Origin: Armigeres subalbatus
Lineage: Eukaryota > Arthropoda > Insecta > Diptera > Culicidae
Reading direction: 5' to 3'
DNA: 64,000 nt
NCBI RefSeq assembly: GCF_024139115.2
Contig: NC_085140.1
Coordinates: 26,195,956 to 26,259,955 of the forward strand
This document shows, piece by piece, positions 59,191-64,000 of this stretch. Under the pieces are notes generated by a model that did not search any database, was not told where the DNA came from, and saw nothing but the letters and a program-made list of their open reading frames with translations. The translations under genes were made by a program, and so were the position numbers. Position 1 is the stretch's first letter; every line of letters begins with the position of its first letter.

Positions 59191-60695
59191 TGCAAGACGA
59201 TCATCGGAGAAGCCCGCGTTAAAATGACGAACCCTGTGTTACCAAGGATCAAAGGACTACCAAAGATACATAAGCCAGGTACAGAGATGCGAGAAATAGT
59301 TTCATCAGTGGGATCCCCCACACAAAACTTGGCCAAGTGGTTAGTCAAGGAGTTCCAGAGTATGCCGAAGCCGTTCCCCAGCAGATCAGTTGTAAACACC
59401 CAGGAGTTCACCAAGAGGATATTGGAATCAGGAAACATCGGAGAAGAGGACATCATGGTATCATTCGACGTAGCGGCATTGTTCCCAAGCGTTCCAGTGA
59501 AGGATGCTCTGAACCTTTTGGAGGATTGGCTACTAGGACAACGGACGGATACAACATGGCGAGGAAAGGTAAAGATGTATCTCAAGCTTGCAAGATTATG
59601 CATGAATGAGAACTACTTTACATTCCGTGGAAGCTTCTACAAACAAACGAAGGGTGCACCTATGGGAAATCCGCTATCACCGTTTTTGTGCGAATTTGGA
59701 GGACAACCTAGAGGAACAAGGAGTACTACCCGAAAAATGGTGGAGATACGTGGACGACATTTTCAGCATCATCAACCGAAAAGATCTACCCAGGATTTTG
59801 GAAGCGATAAACAACGTGCATAAAGACATCAAATTCACCCACGAGGAGGAAAAGGAAGGTAAATTACCTTTCTTGGATCTACTGGTTATCAAGGGAACAA
59901 ATGCAACATTAGACTTCGAAATCTACAGGAAGCCCACCAACACCATGAGAGTCATCCCATACACATCAAATCATTCGCATCAGCACAAAATGACAGCTTT
60001 TCATCACATGATCCACAGGATGCAGACGATTCCCCTGAGCGAAGAAGGAAAAACGAAGGAGCTACAACACATCTTGGAAACAGCGAGGATCAATGGATAC
60101 AAGGAAAGAACAATACAAGCAATCATCAACAAGAAGCAGAGGAACCTACGGAAAACGAACTGACAACACTAACACCGATCGATGAACCGCTGAAGAGGGT
60201 ATCGGTCCCCTATGATCGACACATCACCCACCAGCTACGCCATCGACTGAGGAAATTCGGCATCGATTTAGTATTCTCCAGCAGAAGCAATCAACTGAAG
60301 ACACTGTTGGGCTCCACAAAGGATAGAGTAGAAATGTTAAATAAGGCCGGGGTTTATCAAATTAATTGTTCACAGTGTGATAAAGTATATGTAGGTCAAA
60401 CAAAAAGATCGTTAGATGTAAGGTTCAAGGAACATATTGCAGAAGTAAGTAAGGCTAAGAGGAAACTGATAAGGGATTAAATTATGAGTTTAGGTCTAAG
60501 GTAGCTGAACATGTATATCAGGAAAATCATTCAATTACGACATCAAACATTAAAATTTTAAGAAATGTCTCTTCTCCGTGGAAACTTGATGTTGCTGAGA
60601 GCTTGGAAATCTACCGACAGGTACAAACGCGGTTGTTGAATAAAGATCAAGGAAATGGTAGCTCCTGGCTCTTCAAGTTTATACCTAAGCATTAA
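59191..60695 (+). pseudogene. Penelope-like RT with GIY-YIG endonuclease, plus copy
   Basis: It starts at CKTIIGEARVKMTN, about 70 codons further in than the minus copy. It reads through LPKIHKPG and GAPMGNPLSPFLCE, then a 14-nt deletion between GCGAATT direct repeats (near 59,690) shifts the frame. YVDD lies at 59,747-59,758 in the new frame. Two 1-nt losses (an A run near 60,157 and a G run near 60,460) break it again, within and after the GIY-YIG region (GVYQINC near 60,350). The mutations differ from those of the minus copy, so each copy decayed independently or carries separate base-calling errors. Confidence 0.9.
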
Positions 60696-60817
60696 GCGCA
60701 TCAAGCGAGTAGAAATAAGCACCGTAGTAAGATTAGTACCTAGATAAATTATTATACCTACGCATAGTATAAATAGTGTAAGCTGCGATCATTTTCTTCA
60801 AGTCGAGTCAAGTACGA

Positions 60818-60863
60818 GACACTGAAGACGGCCTTACTGTTGAGGTCGAAATACGTATCTGTC
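60818..60863 (+). ncRNA. Hammerhead-ribozyme-like motif at the right PLE end
   Basis: CTGAAGA at 60,822-60,828, stem II GGCC (60,830-60,833) with GGTC (60,844-60,847), GAAA at 60,848-60,851, TACGTATC at 60,852-60,859, and stem I GACA (60,818-60,821) with TGTC (60,860-60,863). Predicted cleavage lies between 60,859 and 60,860, about 63 bp inside the element end. Confidence 0.65.
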
Positions 60864-60978
60864 AAGATACAATTAAGTGGTGGAATTCAATGGGATGGTA
60901 TAAACTCGTCTTATGACAGGGGAAAAATGGTTTGTTTCGGTGACATCGTCGTGTACAGTGGTCCAGGTAGCAGACTAA

Positions 60979-61924
60979 GGGTCTGTTCACAAATTACGTA
61001 ACGCGAAAATCTGAGTTTTTGACCCCCTCCCTCCCCCTCGTAACAAAAAGTAACATTTTTGGTACCCCCTCCCTCCCCCATGTAACGCGTAACTGTGCAA
61101 ATTTTAAAGGCAGATTTTTTTCTTCGCTGAAACATTTGGCTTTTAGTATGCACATGATCAAAAAACAAGGATTTTAAAAATGGAGCTAGTAGAAACGAAA
61201 ATAGAATTAGCGATCATAACCATTTACATAGTTTAGCGAACCTGTGGTGTCAAGAAATACAATATTCGCTTGGTATTTTAACGCATATCAGTTCCGTTAT
61301 GTCAACATGCTTGATTTTGATAATGACTAATGTTCGATAACGGACTCTTATATACCGCACAGGCCACTTCGGCCTTAGTCAGAATTAATAATAAATATTG
61401 TACGTGGATTTCCCTATTGGACCCGACCGTTCGAAATAGTCGCTCCTTGAACGGTCGTTGAAATCGCCGTTTTCACCTTCACACCCATCTTCATAGTAAA
61501 ATCTGTTAAAACTGGCAAGTCTGCCACGTGCTTTTTGCTGTTTCCCTCGGACTTCTCTTTCTTTTTCCGATGTTTCGACATCTGTTTTGATAGACAAGGA
61601 GCAAAAAACAAATTAATCTACCACACATTTATTGAGTTTGGCAAACCTTGCTGGAAAAGGAAATAGGAAAGTGAACCGACCTTCGAATCCATTGGTCAAG
61701 TAAATCCACAATAATAAATAATAAATAATAATGTTCGATAACGATAAACAGCAATTATTTCAATCAGTGATTTAAAAAAAAGACATTCAAATAAATTTTT
61801 ATTCGCGTTATGCGTAACCTTTGGTAGTACCCTCCCCCTCCCCCACCTTTTAGTGTAACAAAGTATAACGCAAGTTGGACCTCCCCCTCCCCTCGAAAGC
61901 GTTACGTAATTTGTGAACAGACCC
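60979..61924. mobile_element. PIF/Harbinger-type element nested in the long-armed element
   Basis: The ends GGGTCTGTTCACAAATTACG continue to TAACGC, perfectly inverted over about 26 bp. TAA is duplicated (60,976-60,978 and 61,925-61,927). C-rich runs (CCCCCTCCCTCCCCC) lie next to both ends. No transposase. It contains a retroposed insertion at 61,343-61,728. Confidence 0.88.
61343..61728 (+). mobile_element. Retroposed insert starting with an RTE 3' end
   Basis: A perfect 15-bp duplication TAATGTTCGATAACG flanks it (61,328-61,342 and 61,729-61,743). Its first 54 nt match the 3' terminus of the LINE at 16,133 (GACTCTTATATACCGCACAG onward). About 300 nt of unrelated sequence follow, and it ends in an (AATAAT)n tail. 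This is consistent with a LINE transcript that ran on into flanking DNA. Confidence 0.6.
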
Positions 61925-62571
61925 TAAGCGGTAATAAATTTTTCAAGCCGAAAATAGCTGAGATGGAAAAAAAACTTTGTTCTTCAAAGTTGTTCCTAAG
62001 GGTAAGAGGCTTATTGGGGTTTTCATAAAAAATAGGGTGGGCCATATTTAAAAAAATGAAAAAAAAACACTTTTTTATTTGCAGAGATACGGGTATGTAA
62101 TGTTTCGCGAAGTTGAAGTTCAGCCAGTTTCCAAGAATTTTGCTGAAAAAAATATTTTTCTTGCTCTTAAATTGACTGATTAAGAGCAATTTTCCAATGT
62201 TTATTTAGGGTTTTTTTGCTCTAAATTTTTTGTTTCAAATTTCTCAGCAATGTGATGTTCAGAACACTTTTTGAGCTTTGCAGGGCACAACTTTTCATGG
62301 ACTAAGCATTGCCATATCCCAAGCGGATCAAAAGTTATTGAGGTTTTTCCTCGAAAAACAATGTTTTCTCCTAAAGGCTGTATCTATGAATGGCGCAAAC
62401 ATTTTTTCAATCAGCTTTCTCTTTCTCGATTCTACTGCTTTCAGGCTCCATTTCAGGGTGTTTAAATCAAGGGGATAGTTGAAATTTACCCCATATTAAA
62501 GGATTAAAAAATATCCGTTTTTTGCCCTTTTAAAGCACCATTTTGCTATTTTCATGTGTTTTGTTTCTTCC

Positions 62572-62741
62572 ATACGTATTTCGACCTCAACAGTAAGGTC
62601 GTCTTCAGTGTCTCGTACTTCAGTCGAGTCAAGTACGAGACACTGAAGACGACCTTACTGTTGAGGTCGAAATACGTATCTGTCAAGGTACAATTAAGTG
62701 GTGGAATTAAATGGGACTGTACAAACTCGTCTTATGACAAG
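62572..62741. mobile_element. Coding-free inverted pair of PLE termini
   Basis: Both halves match the outer ends of the 3.7-kb PLE pair. The minus half spans 62,572-62,622 and the plus half 62,624-62,741, meeting around CAGTCGAGTC. No RT sequence is left. The minus half stops at ATACGTATTT, within one base of the predicted ribozyme cleavage site, while the plus half continues into the full terminal repeat (GGTGGAATTAAATGG). Confidence 0.8.
62639..62684 (+). ncRNA. Hammerhead-ribozyme-like motif in the coding-free PLE pair
   Basis: CTGAAGA at 62,643-62,649, extra C, stem II GACC/GGTC (4 bp fully Watson-Crick), GAAA at 62,669-62,672, TACGTATC, and stem I GACA/TGTC. The opposite-strand copy at 62,572-62,612 lacks the bases 3' of the cleavage site. 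Confidence 0.65.
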
Positions 62742-62871
62742 TGAACTTTGCAGAACAATTTTTTTTTCTAGCTCTGCTATTTCCGGCTTGAAAAACTTAT
62801 TACCACTTTGTCTGCTACCTGGACCAATGTGCCGTGGTAGCTTGATTGCTGTTGGTGATTTCATCCATTCG

Positions 62872-63010
62872 CAGGGATGCCAGACATACAGACATGTCTG
62901 TATTTATACAGACATTTGGTCTTGCATACAGACATCATACAGATTACAGACATTATACAGACTTTTGGTTAAAGTTACAGACTTTTACAGACATTATGAG
63001 TTTTCTAACA
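62872..63010. repeat. TACAGACAT-rich repeat, possible hAT-like left end
   Basis: It begins CAGGGATGCCAGACATACAG, similar to the hAT-like end at 7,181. TACAGACAT-type words are then repeated about ten times. No matching right end is seen inside the window. Confidence 0.4.
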
Positions 63011-63059
63011 AAATCGTAATGGGATTTCATACCAAATTCTATAAGGTTTCAGAACAGTA

Positions 63060-63626
63060 TTTTGGAATTCCGAGCACAGCCTCTTAGGCTTCTGAACGGG
63101 ATTCATTTTGAATTCCTAAAATAATCCTTTTGGAATTCCGGAAAGATTTTTTGACTCCAAACGTAATCCTTCTGGGTTTACTAACAGAATCCCTTCGAGC
63201 TTCTGAACGAAAATCTTTAGGGCTTTCGAAAGGCATCACTTTGAGCTTCCCAAAGAAATCATTTTGAACTTCCAAATGGAATTCTGATGGGATTCTGAAC
63301 AAAATCATTCTAGAATTCCGAACGGAATACTTTTGATCTTCCGAACGTTTCGGGCTTCCGGAGCGTTCAGGGCTTCTGAACGGAATCTTTTTCTGCTTCT
63401 GGACAAGGGATTCCGATTAGAACACTTATGGGATTTCCCACCGAAGCCCTAAAAGGGTTTTGTTCGGAAGCGCAAAAATAATTGATTCGAAAACTCAGAA
63501 GAGTTCCTTCCGAAAGCCAAAAAGAGCCTACGTTCAGACAACCAAAAAATCTCGGTTCGTAAACCCAAAGCAAGTCCTTTGTCTGGGTTTCCGAACGAAA
63601 TTATTTGGGATTCTGAAAGGAATTCT
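63060..63626. repeat. Degenerate GGAATTCCGAACGGAATC-type satellite
   Basis: Units of roughly 22-26 nt (TTCTGAACGGAATC.TTTTGG and variants) repeat with many changes. Frames on the minus strand here (63084-63308 and 63367-63573) are by-products. Similar words continue after the palindrome (63,858-64,000). Confidence 0.7.
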
Positions 63627-63681
63627 TTAAAAGACTATTATTCTTCCATTTACTTCCACTATTCACTTTTTATGTATCAAC

Positions 63682-63728
63682 AAACAGATACGTATTTCGT
63701 TTCCTACTTGGAAACTTCTTCAGTGTTT
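63682..63728 (-). ncRNA. Hammerhead-ribozyme-like motif, left arm of palindrome
   Basis: Exact mirror of 63,756-63,802: stem I AAACA/TGTTT, CTGAAGA (63,717-63,723 complement), stem II GTTTCC/GGAAAC, GAAA, TACGTATC. Confidence 0.65.
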
Positions 63729-63755
63729 TGTTATCGACTAGACTAGTCGATAACA

Positions 63756-63802
63756 AAACACTGAAGAAGTTTCCAAGTAGGAAACGAAATACGTATCTGT
63801 TT
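63756..63802 (+). ncRNA. Hammerhead-ribozyme-like motif, right arm of palindrome
   Basis: CTGAAGA at 63,761-63,767, extra A, stem II GTTTCC (63,769-63,774) with GGAAAC (63,780-63,785), loop AAGTA, GAAA at 63,786-63,789, TACGTATC to 63,797, stem I AAACA (63,756-63,760) with TGTTT (63,798-63,802). Both stems differ in sequence from the 60.8-kb copy but pair fully. Confidence 0.7.
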
Positions 63803-63857
63803 GTTGATACATAAAAAGTGAATAGTGGAAGTAAATGGAAGAATAATAGTCTTTTAA

Positions 63858-64000
63858 CCTTGTAGCATTTCCCCGAAGACGCTCTAAAATAATTGATCAG
63901 GAATTCTTTTATATTTCTGAATTCTTTTAGGCTACCAAAACAAAATTCTTTGGATTTTCGATTCGACCTTTTTTGGACTTTTCAACGAAATTATTTTGGC
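63858..64000. repeat. Continuation of the degenerate GAATTC/TTCTGAA satellite
   Basis: GGAATTCTTTTATATTTCTG and AATTCTTTTAGGCTACC resemble the words before the palindrome. It runs off the window edge. Confidence 0.4.

Larger units (their letters stand above)
57206..60922. mobile_element. Head-to-head inverted pair of Penelope-like elements with 12-bp duplication
   Basis: Two partial PLE copies diverge from a junction at 59,190/59,191: the minus copy 57,206-59,190 and the plus copy 59,191-60,922. Their common part (57,246-58,990 against 59,191-60,920) is nearly identical. A perfect 12-bp direct repeat AAAAATGGTTTG lies outside the whole unit (57,194-57,205 and 60,923-60,934), so the pair was probably inserted as one unit. 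Inverted and tandem partial copies are characteristic of PLEs. Both outer termini carry a hammerhead-like motif. The N-terminal part of the ORF is missing from both copies. Confidence 0.9.
60957..62830. mobile_element. Long-armed inverted-repeat element with nested insertions
   Basis: The left arm begins TGGTCCAGGTAGCAGACTAA; the right end (inverted, from about 62,828) begins TGGTCCAGGTAGCAGACAAA. When the insertion at 60,979-61,924 is removed, both arms continue in parallel (GGTAATAA.TTTTTCAAGCC, GAAATAGC.GAG). The right arm is interrupted by the mini-PLE at 62,572-62,741. The interior is non-coding. The target duplication is unclear. Confidence 0.65.
63627..63857. repeat. Perfect 231-bp palindrome derived from PLE termini
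   Basis: Bases 63,627-63,741 are the exact reverse complement of 63,743-63,857, with A63,742 at the centre. Each arm carries a hammerhead-like motif reading outward. The outer parts (GATACATAAAAAGTG, TGGAAGTAAATGG) resemble the terminal repeat of the larger PLE but are diverged, indicating a second PLE subfamily. Confidence 0.95.

Noticed and set aside
59172..59603. 143-codon minus-strand frame at the PLE junction
   Set aside because: It is the antisense of the plus PLE copy, not an additional protein.

Overview
The window is nuclear DNA of a culicine mosquito, most likely Aedes (Stegomyia). The evidence is: several copies of a tRNA-derived SINE with an (AAG)n tail that looks like the Aedes Feilai family; RTE-like non-LTR elements; many short inverted-repeat elements with clear target-site duplications; and one spliced gene of animal type. 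There is no sign of bacterial operons, Shine-Dalgarno sites, CRISPR or phage. Base composition is AT-rich outside the gene and the LINE coding remnants. The species is an inference from the repeats.

Only one convincing host gene is present, at 51,568-55,901 on the plus strand. It has three coding exons and encodes a secreted Pro/Thr/Gln/Ser-rich protein of about 1,400 residues. It has a signal peptide, one short conserved-looking block (residues about 277-382) and long low-complexity tracts. A splice acceptor just upstream of its ATG shows that at least one 5' exon lies further upstream. A candidate first exon with a consensus donor ends at 34,211, which would leave an intron of about 17 kb filled with transposons.

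Layout. 1-14 kb: SINE, TA-flanked MITEs, a foldback-like element with an internal ~52-bp satellite (3.5-5.1 kb), and a hAT-like element (7.2-10.2 kb) carrying a LINE fragment and another hAT-type MITE. 14-18.9 kb: RTE-like LINE fragments and a Feilai-like SINE. 19-21.2 kb: a second foldback-like element made of TAGTCGAA-type repeats with a nested insertion. 21-28.4 kb: MITEs, a (TA)n run, a degenerate satellite, tRNA-derived repeats and a SINE. 28.6-32.8 kb: a GA-rich tract interrupted by an almost full-length RTE-like LINE (copy A). 35.5-41.9 kb: a second copy (B) split into pieces by four later DNA-transposon insertions. 42-51 kb: SINEs, a long-armed Tc1-type MITE, decayed LINEs and a Harbinger-type MITE. 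51.5-56.3 kb: the gene. 56.3-64 kb: a dense nest dominated by Penelope-like elements (PLEs).

The most interesting region is 56.6-63.9 kb. A 3.7-kb head-to-head inverted pair of PLE copies (reverse transcriptase plus GIY-YIG endonuclease) is bounded by a perfect 12-bp target-site duplication. Both outer ends carry a hammerhead-ribozyme-like core reading outward. The same core recurs in a solo terminus (56.6 kb), in a coding-free inverted pair (62.6 kb) and in a perfect 231-bp palindrome (63.7 kb). Stem I and stem II sequences change between copies while pairing is mostly kept, the pattern expected of a maintained RNA structure.

The TE coding regions are frameshifted and probably not autonomous here. 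No genuine tRNA or rRNA gene was found.
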